The notes under the pieces were generated by a model, which had not been told where the DNA came from, ran no database searches, and worked only from the letters and a program-made list of their open reading frames with translations. DNA of 55,454 nt from Syntrophorhabdaceae bacterium. GTDB lineage: Bacteria; Desulfobacterota; Syntrophorhabdia; Syntrophorhabdales; Syntrophorhabdaceae. The stretch spans positions 1-55,454 of the forward strand of contig JAOAGQ010000025.1 in assembly GCA_026415675.1 (NCBI GenBank), written 5' to 3'. How positions within the stretch are numbered: position 1 is the first letter of the stretch; each line of letters begins with the position of its first letter. The position numbers were made by a program, and so were the translations under genes. Below, in pieces: positions 34,537 through 42,231 of the stretch.

Positions 34537-36383
34537 TCTCTTATCACCCCTTTTATCCCCTCTGCGTCAAGACCGAGCCTCTCTCTCAGCTTTTTCTGGG
34601 AACCATGGGTTACAAAGGAGTCGGGGATACCCAATCGTTTAACAGGTATGCCTATGCCCTCTTCAGAGAGTATTTCGATAATACCACTTCCAAAACCCCC
34701 TATCAGGGTATTTTCCTCTGCCGTTATTAGGAACCTCGAGTTTTTTGCCGCATCTATGAGCATATCCCTGTCCATGGGTTTGATAAAGCGGCCGTTGATC
34801 ACGTTACATATCACGCCTTCCCTTTCAAGCTCCTCCGCCGCTTTCAATGCGGGGTATACAAGCTGACCTGTGGCAATTACCGTTATCTCTCCCCCTTTTT
34901 TCAGCCATTCCCATGTCCCTATGGGTATTTCATAAAACCCATCCCCGATACCCATATCGGGGATCTCCCCTCTCGGATAACGGATGGCGGCGATTAATCC
35001 CGAACGATATGCCGTATAGAGCATCTGTTTCAATTCATTGCCATCCTTAGGGCTCATCAATACCATGCCGGGGATATGTCTGAAAAAGGAGAGGTCGAAG
35101 ACCCCGTGATGGGTGGGGCCATCCTGACCTACTATTCCCCCTCTATCAACGGCGAATACAACAGGAAGCCTCTGGAGACATACATCCTCAATGATCTGGT
35201 CGTAAGCCCTCTGCAAGAATGTGGAGTATATGGCGACGATGGGTTTTAAGCCTGCCTGGGCCAACGCAGCGGCAAAGGTGACGCCGTGCTGTTCCGCGAT
35301 ACCTATATCGTAAAACCGGTCGGGGAAGAGGGTTGAGAAATTTTCAAGCCCTGTTCCCAACCCCATGGCAGCGGTAATCGCAATGACCTTTTCATCCATC
35401 CTTGCAAGTTCGATAATGGTGTCGCCAAAGACATCCGTATAGGTGATGGAACCTTTTTTTATCGAATTCCCTGTCTCTACCTCGAAGGTGGAGATCCCGT
35501 GGAATTTTGAGGGGTCACACTCAGCGGGGATATAACCCTTCCCCTTCTTTGTTATCACATGGAGGAGGACAGGGCCTTTTAATTTTTTGATGTTTTTCAA
35601 GCTTTCCGTAAGATGATTGAGGTCATGGCCATCGACAGGCCCTATGTATTGAAAGCCAAGCTCCTCGAAGAGAATGCCAGGGGTGAAGAGTCCTTTGATC
35701 GCCTCTTCTATATGTCTTGCCGCCATGTATACCCTATCACCTAACGCTGGGATATTACGCAAGATTTTCTTTACATCCTCCCTTAAGTTTGTTACAAGCT
35801 CCCCTGTCATGATCCTGTTTAAATACGATGAGAGGGCCCCTATGTTTTTCGATATGGACATCTCGTTGTCGTTTAAAATCACTATGATATCGCTTTTTAT
35901 GTGGCCTGCATGGTTTAATGCTTCAAAGGACATACCTCCTGTTAGAGAGCCATCCCCTATTACCACCACGATTTTATATGTTTCATTTAGTTTTTTCCTT
36001 GCCTCGGCGAGACCAACGGCTACGGAAATGGAATTACTCGCATGCCCGGTATTGAATACATCGTATACGCTTTCATCCCTGTTGGGAAAACCGCTGATAC
36101 CATCATCCATCCTCAATGTTGCGAATCTCTCCCTCCTACCCGTTATGATCTTATGGGTGTAACATTGGTGTCCTACATCCCAGATGATCTTATCCTCAGG
36201 GGCGTCGAAGATATAGTGGAGGGCAAGAGTTAGCTCAACGGAGCCGAGATTGGATGATAGATGGCCCCCTGTCTTTGAGACCGTCTCTATGATCAGATCC
36301 CTTATCTCCTGGGAGAGGATGTTGAGTTGAGGAATGGTCAGTTTTTTAATATCTTTTGGAGAGTCTATCCTATCGAGAAACAT
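34518..36383 (-). CDS. dxs: 1-deoxy-D-xylulose-5-phosphate synthase
   Basis: This 621-residue thiamin-diphosphate enzyme makes DXP from pyruvate and glyceraldehyde-3-phosphate, the entry to the MEP isoprenoid pathway. The transketolase-like HQCYTHK segment, the GDGSLTGGMSFEALNHAG thiamin motif and the AIYSTFLQRAYDQI C-terminal domain are present. Its start abuts ispA, whose prenyl chain synthase uses the pathway products, so the two are functionally linked. Confidence 0.97.
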   Translation of the reverse strand: MFLDRIDSPKDIKKLTIPQLNILSQEIRDLIIETVSKTGGHLSSNLGSVELTLALHYIFDAPEDKIIWDVGHQCYTHKIITGRRERFATLRMDDGISGFPNRDESVYDVFNTGHASNSISVAVGLAEARKKLNETYKIVVVIGDGSLTGGMSFEALNHAGHIKSDIIVILNDNEMSISKNIGALSSYLNRIMTGELVTNLREDVKKILRNIPALGDRVYMAARHIEEAIKGLFTPGILFEELGFQYIGPVDGHDLNHLTESLKNIKKLKGPVLLHVITKKGKGYIPAECDPSKFHGISTFEVETGNSIKKGSITYTDVFGDTIIELARMDEKVIAITAAMGLGTGLENFSTLFPDRFYDIGIAEQHGVTFAAALAQAGLKPIVAIYSTFLQRAYDQIIEDVCLQRLPVVFAVDRGGIVGQDGPTHHGVFDLSFFRHIPGMVLMSPKDGNELKQMLYTAYRSGLIAAIRYPRGEIPDMGIGDGFYEIPIGTWEWLKKGGEITVIATGQLVYPALKAAEELEREGVICNVINGRFIKPMDRDMLIDAAKNSRFLITAEENTLIGGFGSGIIEILSEEGIGIPVKRLGIPDSFVTHGSQKKLRERLGLDAEGIKGVIRDWVKKG

Positions 36384-37267
36384 CAGAACTTTCTTGTCCC
36401 TAAATACCTTGCCAAACCTATGAGGGCTTCACCATTATTACCCAAAAAACCTATAGACTCTTCGGCCTTCTCTACGAGTTGCTCCAGTTTCAGTTTTGAG
36501 GCTGTAAGGCCGTAGTGTTTTATATATGTCTGTTTTTTGTGATCCTTTTTTAACCTTTTGCCTACCGCATCCTCGTCACCTTCTTCATCGAGGATATCGT
36601 CCATAATCTGGAAGGCGAGCCCTATACACTCCCCGTACTTTGTAAAACCTTTAAGTTCCTTTGCCTTTGCCCCCCCGACAATGGCCCCAACCCTAACCGC
36701 AGCCCTTATCAAGGCCGTTGTCTTGTGGATATGAATATAGTCGAGGATACTTTTATCCCCTTCCTTACCTTCATAGAGCACATCCATCACCTGGCCTCCC
36801 ACCATACCTTCGGCCCCTGCGGCGTAGGCTATCTCAAAGATGATTTTTTTAAGGGTGCTATTGGGTATACGAGAGGTATAAGAACTGTCCGTCATAATTC
36901 TGAATGCCTCTGTTAAGAGGGCATCCCCTGCGAGTATAGCTATTGCTTCGCCAAATACCTTATGACATGTTGGTTTGCCCCTTCTTAGGTCATCGTTATC
37001 TATGCTTGGCAGGTCATCGTGTATGAGGGAATATGTGTGTATCATTTCGATGGCACAGGCGATAGGTAGTATCCCTTCGGGGTCCTTTCCTTTTGCTTCA
37101 CAGCTTGCAATGGTGAGGATGGGTCTTATCCTCTTTCCGTTTGAAAAAAGTGAATATTCCATTGCGTCCCTCAAAGGTCCAGGGGTTATATGGAAAGAGG
37201 CAAAGATATCCTTTAGCGCATCGTCTACAAGTATCCTCTTTTCTCTCAGATAAGAACCGATTTCCAT
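36383..37267 (-). CDS. ispA: Polyprenyl (farnesyl/geranylgeranyl) diphosphate synthase
   Basis: This 294-residue all-helical synthase has both aspartate-rich motifs: the first, DDLPSIDNDD, and the second, DDILDEEGD. This class of trans-prenyl synthase makes farnesyl (or similar) diphosphate. It lies between xseB and dxs, a usual arrangement. The stop is shared in a 1-nt overlap with dxs and the start abuts the xseB stop. Confidence 0.95.
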   Translation of the reverse strand: MEIGSYLREKRILVDDALKDIFASFHITPGPLRDAMEYSLFSNGKRIRPILTIASCEAKGKDPEGILPIACAIEMIHTYSLIHDDLPSIDNDDLRRGKPTCHKVFGEAIAILAGDALLTEAFRIMTDSSYTSRIPNSTLKKIIFEIAYAAGAEGMVGGQVMDVLYEGKEGDKSILDYIHIHKTTALIRAAVRVGAIVGGAKAKELKGFTKYGECIGLAFQIMDDILDEEGDEDAVGKRLKKDHKKQTYIKHYGLTASKLKLEQLVEKAEESIGFLGNNGEALIGLARYLGTRKF

Positions 37268-37488
37268 CAGTCTTCGTCTCTTGTAAAAGGTCTTTTTTCT
37301 AAAGTACCATCTTCTTTTTTTATGAGAATCTCCACCTTTTTCTCTATCTCGTCAAGTCTCTTCGTCAGCTCTTTTGTAAGGGCAAGCCCTTCTTTAAAGA
37401 GACCAAGGGCCTCATCGAGGGGGATCTTGCCTTCATCGAGTACCTTAACTATTTCTTCAAGTCTTTTTAGGCCATCTTCAAATTTCAT
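37267..37488 (-). CDS. xseB: Exodeoxyribonuclease VII small subunit
   Basis: This 73-residue helical protein begins KFEDGLKRLEEIVKVLDEG, the XseB family start, so the ATG choice is secure. It is the small subunit of ExoVII; xseA is not in this window. There is no Shine-Dalgarno. A promoter (37503-37531) ends 14 nt before the ATG. It heads the xseB-ispA-dxs-tlyA-DUF4416-yicC-gmk-rpoZ run. Confidence 0.9.
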   Translation of the reverse strand: MKFEDGLKRLEEIVKVLDEGKIPLDEALGLFKEGLALTKELTKRLDEIEKKVEILIKKEDGTLEKRPFTRDED

Positions 37489-37502
37489 ATTTGTGAATGC
37501 CT

Positions 37503-37531
37503 ATTATAAGATTTAGCTTTTCCGTTTGCAA
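37503..37531 (-). promoter_or_regulatory. Sigma-70 promoter abutting xseB
   Basis: On the minus strand TTGCAA (complement of 37526-37531) and a perfect TATAAT (complement of 37503-37508) are spaced 17 nt apart. The -10 ends 14 nt before the ATG, so the leader would be only about 7 nt long and contains no ribosome site. Confidence 0.6.
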
Positions 37532-37556
37532 GTATTTGTTTTGTTCAATAAATCTA

Positions 37557-37585
37557 TTGCATTTCCCGAGGAAAGATTGTATTTT
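37557..37585 (+). promoter_or_regulatory. Possible promoter of greA
   Basis: TTGCAT (37557-37562) and TATTTT (37580-37585) are 17 nt apart, each matching the consensus at 4 of 6 positions. The leader to the ATG at 37615 would be about 23 nt and holds a GGAG ribosome site. The match is moderate only. Confidence 0.3.
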
Positions 37586-37614
37586 TGTTCAACTACGGAG
37601 ATTTGGAGTAAAAT

Positions 37615-38082
37615 ATGAAGCTGCCTATTACGAAAGAAGGACACGAAAACCTAAAAAAAGACCTGGAATTTCTTCTAAACACAAAAAGACCTAAAATCAT
37701 CTCGGCGATAGAAGAGGCAAGGGGCCACGGCGATGTTTCGGAGAACGCAGAGCTCGATGCGGCTAAGGAAGAGTACCAGTTTCTCCAGAAAAGGATTGCA
37801 GAACTGGAGGATATGATAACAAAATCTGAGGTGATCGAGGTCAAAAAGGAGACATTCGAAGTGGTTGAATTTGGATGTAATGTTACATTGAAAAACCTTG
37901 ATACGGAAGAGATGGTCGTTTACCAGGTTGTAGGGCCTTTCGAGTCTGATATACAGAAGGGAAAGATCTCCATAAGTTCCCCCCTCGGGAGGGCCTTGAT
38001 GGGAAAGGCCGTGGGGGATGAGGTAAATTTTTCTGCCCCAGGGGGGGAGAGGACATACGAGGTGGTGAAGATCTTCAGGTGA
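37615..38082 (+). CDS. greA: Transcription elongation factor GreA
   Basis: This 155-residue protein has the GreA coiled-coil N-terminal domain, ending in the tip motif GDVSENAELDAAKE whose acidic residues support RNA cleavage in backtracked RNA polymerase. An FKBP-like C-terminal domain with ISSPLGRALMGK follows. Length and motifs are typical. It is monocistronic, divergent from xseB and convergent with the ankyrin gene. Confidence 0.97.
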   Translation: MKLPITKEGHENLKKDLEFLLNTKRPKIISAIEEARGHGDVSENAELDAAKEEYQFLQKRIAELEDMITKSEVIEVKKETFEVVEFGCNVTLKNLDTEEMVVYQVVGPFESDIQKGKISISSPLGRALMGKAVGDEVNFSAPGGERTYEVVKIFR

Positions 38083-38109
38083 TCTAAAGAAATAAAGAAG
38101 AACCTTTAC

Positions 38110-38697
38110 TCATTTCAGCCTTCCTTTAATCATCTCAGCAATCTTGTCTAACCTCATTTTTAATGCCACATCATAGGCGGTCTGGTTCCGTGAGTTTATG
38201 GCCTTCAGATCCGCACCGTTTTCAATAAGGAGTGAAGCGATACCCACATGCATATTCTGGCATGCGTGTATGAGGGGTGTTGTCCCGTACACATCTTTTG
38301 CGTTGATATCCCCATTATGGGCAATGAGAAGTTTCACAACCCCTACATGACCCCTTTTCGTTGCGATAATGATGGGTGTATCGAAGAACTTATCAGGTAT
38401 ATTGGGGTCCGCTCCCCTCGACAGTAGAAGCTTTACCATGCTTTCATTCCCTGTTATACAGGCATAGATCAGGGGGGTGTTACCCAGTCTATTCTTCACA
38501 TTAACGTTGGCACCTCCATCGATAAGGGCCCTTGCCGTATCGGTAAAGCCATGCATGGCAGCGTATATCAAGGGGGTTGAGCCATTTTCGTCAGCGATAT
38601 CAATAATATCGCTTCTCTTTGATAACAGCATCCTGACGGTGGCGGCATCACCTTTTTTGCAGGCATTAAAAAGTATCTCTACCGTAGTTCCATTCAT
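38110..38697 (-). CDS. Ankyrin-repeat protein
   Basis: This 195-residue protein is made almost entirely of ankyrin repeats: about five copies of the 33-residue unit with the DENGSTPLIYAAMHG-type turn and helix pattern, roughly from residue 10 to 180. No signal peptide or catalytic domain is visible. Such proteins mediate binding to other proteins; the partner is unknown. It lies 15 nt upstream of an amidohydrolase-GNAT gene on the other side of the same strand, with a GAGG ribosome site before its start. Confidence 0.9.
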   Translation of the reverse strand: MNGTTVEILFNACKKGDAATVRMLLSKRSDIIDIADENGSTPLIYAAMHGFTDTARALIDGGANVNVKNRLGNTPLIYACITGNESMVKLLLSRGADPNIPDKFFDTPIIIATKRGHVGVVKLLIAHNGDINAKDVYGTTPLIHACQNMHVGIASLLIENGADLKAINSRNQTAYDVALKMRLDKIAEMIKGRLK

Positions 38698-38712
38698 GGG
38701 AAACCTCGATAT

Positions 38713-40017
38713 TTATTTTTTTATCCTCTTTCCCAGTACACAGGACGTCTCAATCTGTCTTATCGGAATATCCCAGTATTTTCTTAAAAGGTCATCCTTG
38801 TTATCCATTATGGTGAAACCGTTTTTTTTATAGAACTCGATCGCCCGTTTATTCGCCTCCCAGGTCCCCACGAGGAGCCACTCCGTTTCCACCCCTTTCT
38901 CAATAAAGGAGAGGAGTTTCGAGCCTATACCCTGGCCTGTCGAATCCCTCCTGACATAGGCGTGTCTTATCAAGGTCATATCCTTCACCCTTTCCTTCGC
39001 CATGACCCCCAAAAGCTTCAAGTCCTTCCTGTACCCGTAAAATCTCATCCTTTCCATCTCTTTGTCAAGTTCATCCATCGGCATATAAGGTTCATGGTAT
39101 CTATCCTCCGGGATCAACCCTTTGTAGACCTTTGACCCATCATCTATCACCCCGAATATCTCATCCCTGTCTTTTACCTCGAAGAGGCCCTCCTTCCAGA
39201 ACCCGAAGAGGTTGTAAGCATTAGAGAAGCATATCTTTTCAACCATCTCCTCATCCTTTAACAGTTCCTGGAGGGTTGTATAGTTTTTCCTTATCCCCGG
39301 TACCCCTGGAAAGTCGCTTCCGAAGAGGTATTTATGGGGGAATCGCTTCATGGAAGGGAAGTATTTTATAAGATTCTGAGGGGGAAGCCCTGAAACATCG
39401 ATATAGACATTTTTAAAGCTCTTCACCATGAACTCTGCGATATGATACCAGAAGCCCCTGCCGCCGTGGCAGAGGATGATCTTCATCTCCGGGAAGTCGC
39501 TTATCACATCGTCAAAGGTGTAGGGGTCAGCGTACCTCATCTTTGCCCCTTTGAAAAGGGTGGTCCCCGCATGGAACAGCACGGGGAGACCTTCGTCCTC
39601 ACATCTTTTGTATAGAGGGTAAAGCCTCTGGTCATTCGCATAGAAAAAGCCATGGATAGGATGTATCTTTAGGCCTTTTGCCCCCCCTTTCAACTGCTCT
39701 CCAAAGGCCTCCATGGGACTACTATGATAGTTTATGTTTATATTTGCGATGGGTATCAGTTCGGGGTGCAATCTATTTATCTCTACCGCCCGCTCAAAGG
39801 GCATAACCCCTGCCGTAAGGGGGGAATATTCTGGGATCAGTATACCCCCAAAGACACCCTCTTCTTTAATTGCATCCCCGTACTCCTGGGGGAGCTGCCT
39901 CTCTTTTGCATCAAAGATCTCGGGCACATAAGGGCCTGTGTCCATCCACACTTTTTTGGCGCCCTCCGTCCATTCAGACCTGTGGCCCACATGTATATGT
40001 ACATCGATGACCCTCAT
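38713..40017 (-). CDS. Amidohydrolase fused to a GNAT acetyltransferase
   Basis: This roughly 434-residue protein joins two unrelated domains. Residues about 1-290 are an amidohydrolase-2 (TIM barrel) type: DVHIHVGH at the start, LFHAGTT, LCHGGRG and FGSDFPG supply the metal-binding residues. From about 340 to the end is a GNAT domain with the acetyl-CoA-binding RRDSTGQGIGSKLL and a typical NKRAIEFYKKNGF motif B. The start is set at the ATG at 40017 (MRVIDVHIH); an upstream in-frame TTG at 40062 would add 15 residues. I know no specific function for this pairing, and the two activities could act on the same substrate. Confidence 0.85.
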   Translation of the reverse strand: MRVIDVHIHVGHRSEWTEGAKKVWMDTGPYVPEIFDAKERQLPQEYGDAIKEEGVFGGILIPEYSPLTAGVMPFERAVEINRLHPELIPIANININYHSSPMEAFGEQLKGGAKGLKIHPIHGFFYANDQRLYPLYKRCEDEGLPVLFHAGTTLFKGAKMRYADPYTFDDVISDFPEMKIILCHGGRGFWYHIAEFMVKSFKNVYIDVSGLPPQNLIKYFPSMKRFPHKYLFGSDFPGVPGIRKNYTTLQELLKDEEMVEKICFSNAYNLFGFWKEGLFEVKDRDEIFGVIDDGSKVYKGLIPEDRYHEPYMPMDELDKEMERMRFYGYRKDLKLLGVMAKERVKDMTLIRHAYVRRDSTGQGIGSKLLSFIEKGVETEWLLVGTWEANKRAIEFYKKNGFTIMDNKDDLLRKYWDIPIRQIETSCVLGKRIKK

Positions 40018-40154
40018 CTTTTTGATACCTTTGGTCTTTTCTTTCTCTGGATAATAACACAACGTTCCTTTGAGGGGAAGAAAAAATAGAATTTAGGGAA
40101 GTATGAGAAAAATTTTTTTATGGGGGGAATGAGAAATATGGTAGTTTATATGCC

Positions 40155-40814
40155 ATGGAAACATCTCTGTACATGATAGGGGTGATACACAGGGACGAGG
40201 AGGGGAGAGACCTCCTCAACAGATGGCTTTCAACGATATCTCCCGAGGTGATCACCCTGGAATTCTCGAAATACGGACTCGCCTTCAGAATGGAAAAGGG
40301 AGACACGTATAAGAGAAAGGTGATGGATGTGATAGATACCCTGGAGGGGAAACATGAAACCTATGATAAAAATGCCCTTTCATTTCTTCTCTCTTCCATC
40401 GAGATACCCTACGAGTATGATGTTGCCTCCGTATACGCCAAAGAGAGACATATCCCCCTCTATCTGATAGACATGGATGTTTTTTCCTGCCTTAAACTAA
40501 AGAAGATGGAAGAGTTGTTTGAGGAGAGAAATATCATGGACCTTCTTGTGGGTTTAAAGGGTATGAAAAACGGAAAAGAGAAGGCACTGGCGAGACTCTT
40601 TTTCGAGAAAGGTCTACGCCTTGTATCCTATACCGATGAGATGTATATAAGGGACATGTATATGAGCAAAAAGATAGAGATACTCATGAAGCATTACAAA
40701 AATAGGAAGTTTCTCCATATATGCGGATGGCAGCATCTCGATGATCCGTACAAATTATATGAAAGACTCAATCCCGTAAAGGTGTTTGTCTATGATAAGG
40801 CTATTCGTATTTGA
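40155..40814 (+). CDS. TraB/PrgY-like protein of unknown function
   Basis: This 219-residue soluble protein starts METSLYMIGVIHRDEEGRDL and includes an ITLEF strand and a late HICGWQHLDD element. A histidine after the first strand, a glutamate on the second and a late histidine are arranged much as in the TraB/PrgY/ChaN hydrolase-like superfamily, whose members are thought to bind metal; the assignment is tentative. There is no clear Shine-Dalgarno before the ATG. The final 23 nt overlap the HAD gene, so the two are likely co-expressed. Confidence 0.6.
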   Translation: METSLYMIGVIHRDEEGRDLLNRWLSTISPEVITLEFSKYGLAFRMEKGDTYKRKVMDVIDTLEGKHETYDKNALSFLLSSIEIPYEYDVASVYAKERHIPLYLIDMDVFSCLKLKKMEELFEERNIMDLLVGLKGMKNGKEKALARLFFEKGLRLVSYTDEMYIRDMYMSKKIEILMKHYKNRKFLHICGWQHLDDPYKLYERLNPVKVFVYDKAIRI

Positions 40815-41421
40815 TTTAGGAAATGTGATTCTCCCTTTCGAGCACAGGCAGATCGCAACAAAATTGCACAGAAAGTCAAAGCTCGCCGACTCGATTTCCC
40901 CCGGAGAAATGTTTGACCATATGTTTGACAGAGCAGGAGGTTTGGTGAATAGGTATGAAACGGGGAATATGTCATCCTATGAATTTTTTGACCAGCTCCG
41001 GGATATGTTCAGGCTCGATATGGATTTCGAAGAATTCAAGGATATATGGAACAACATATTCTGGGAGAACAAAGAGGTTATAGAGGCGATCGAGTACCTG
41101 AAAGGAAGGGGTTATCCCTTATTCCTTTTGAGTGATACAAATGAGCTCCATTTTACGTATATTATAGGACGTTACCCCGTTGTCCACCTTTTCGACGAAT
41201 GGATACTATCCTTTGAGGTGGGTGTGAAGAAACCGGAGAAGAGGATATACGATGTGATCTTCGAAAAATCGGATACAGAGGGTAAAGAGGTATTGTATAT
41301 AGACGATATGGAGAGAAACGTGGAGGCGGCAGAGGCCCTCGGGATGCAGGGTCTTGTTTTTTCTAATGCCGAAGAGCTTTGGAGGATCATAAAGGATAAT
41401 TCGGTAGGTATGAAAAAATGA
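40792..41421 (+). CDS. HAD-family hydrolase, YihX-like phosphatase
   Basis: This roughly 209-residue HAD-superfamily protein has the nucleophile motif FDLGNVIL (Asp), LSDT (motif II), VKKPEKRIY (Lys, motif III) and IDDMERNVEAA (motif IV). The DLGN variant, where most phosphatases have DxD, is typical of the YihX/glucose-1-phosphatase branch. The ATG at 40792 was chosen over the TTG at 40786 because it is 7 nt from an AAAGGTG site. The stop overlaps lgt in an ATGA. Confidence 0.82.
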   Translation: MIRLFVFDLGNVILPFEHRQIATKLHRKSKLADSISPGEMFDHMFDRAGGLVNRYETGNMSSYEFFDQLRDMFRLDMDFEEFKDIWNNIFWENKEVIEAIEYLKGRGYPLFLLSDTNELHFTYIIGRYPVVHLFDEWILSFEVGVKKPEKRIYDVIFEKSDTEGKEVLYIDDMERNVEAAEALGMQGLVFSNAEELWRIIKDNSVGMKK

Positions 41422-42209
41422 TACCTTATCCGTTGATAGACCCTGTACTTATTAAAATCGGTCCCTTTGCGGTGAGATGGTACGGTTTGATGTACATCTT
41501 TGGCTTTCTCTCCTCGTATCTTCTGACCATATACCAGATGAAGAAGAAGGCCTATAAGTTCGGGAGGGCCCCGATAGAGGACCTATATTTTTATCTGATC
41601 ATAGGCCTTATAGTGGGGGCAAGGCTCGGGTATGTGCTCTTTTATAATCTTCACTATTATATTGAAAGGCCCCTTGAGATATTCGAGGTGTGGAAAGGGG
41701 GTATGTCCTTCCACGGAGGTTTGATAGGCACCTTCATAATCGGTTATATCGTTATAAAGAGAAAGGGCCTTGATTTTATAACCGTTCTTGACCTCATAAT
41801 ACCTACATGCCCCCCTGGACTCGCCTTTGGGAGGCTGGGAAATTTCATAAATGGAGAACTATACGGTAAACCGACGGATCTCCCCTGGGCCGTTATCTTT
41901 CCAGGGGGAGGGAATGTACCGAGACACCCATCGCAGCTATACGAGGCCTTGCTCGAAGGGGTTGTGCTTTTTATCATCCTCTGGTTCTATAAGGACAGGA
42001 AGAAGAGGGAGGGCGATGTCTCCGCTATGTTTCTCATGCTGTACGGTATATTCCGTTTTTTCTGTGAGTTTTTCAGGGAGCCGGATGTGCAGATAGGTTA
42101 TGTTTTCAATCTCATTACCATGGGGCAGTTGTTGAGCGGGGCAATGGTACTTGCAGGCATTTTTTTAAAATTTTACTATCTGCCAAAAAAAGGGAATGTT
42201 TATCATTAA
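41418..42209 (+). CDS. lgt: Phosphatidylglycerol-prolipoprotein diacylglyceryl transferase
   Basis: This 263-residue polytopic enzyme shows the Lgt signature: SFHGGLIG, GRLGNFINGELYG and several membrane segments. It transfers a diacylglyceryl group to the lipobox cysteine of prolipoproteins at the inner membrane, and its presence fits a Gram-negative envelope. The start lies in the ATGA overlap with the HAD gene. hutU follows after 22 nt. Confidence 0.95.
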   Translation: MIPYPLIDPVLIKIGPFAVRWYGLMYIFGFLSSYLLTIYQMKKKAYKFGRAPIEDLYFYLIIGLIVGARLGYVLFYNLHYYIERPLEIFEVWKGGMSFHGGLIGTFIIGYIVIKRKGLDFITVLDLIIPTCPPGLAFGRLGNFINGELYGKPTDLPWAVIFPGGGNVPRHPSQLYEALLEGVVLFIILWFYKDRKKREGDVSAMFLMLYGIFRFFCEFFREPDVQIGYVFNLITMGQLLSGAMVLAGIFLKFYYLPKKGNVYH

Positions 42210-42231
42210 GTAAGGTTTCAAGGAGGTATCT

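Noticed and set aside
40100-40154. Leaderless promoter for the TraB-like gene
   Set aside because: A TATGGT box lies 12 nt before the ATG and there is no SD, but the -35 region is only a T run, so I did not count it with the four better cases.
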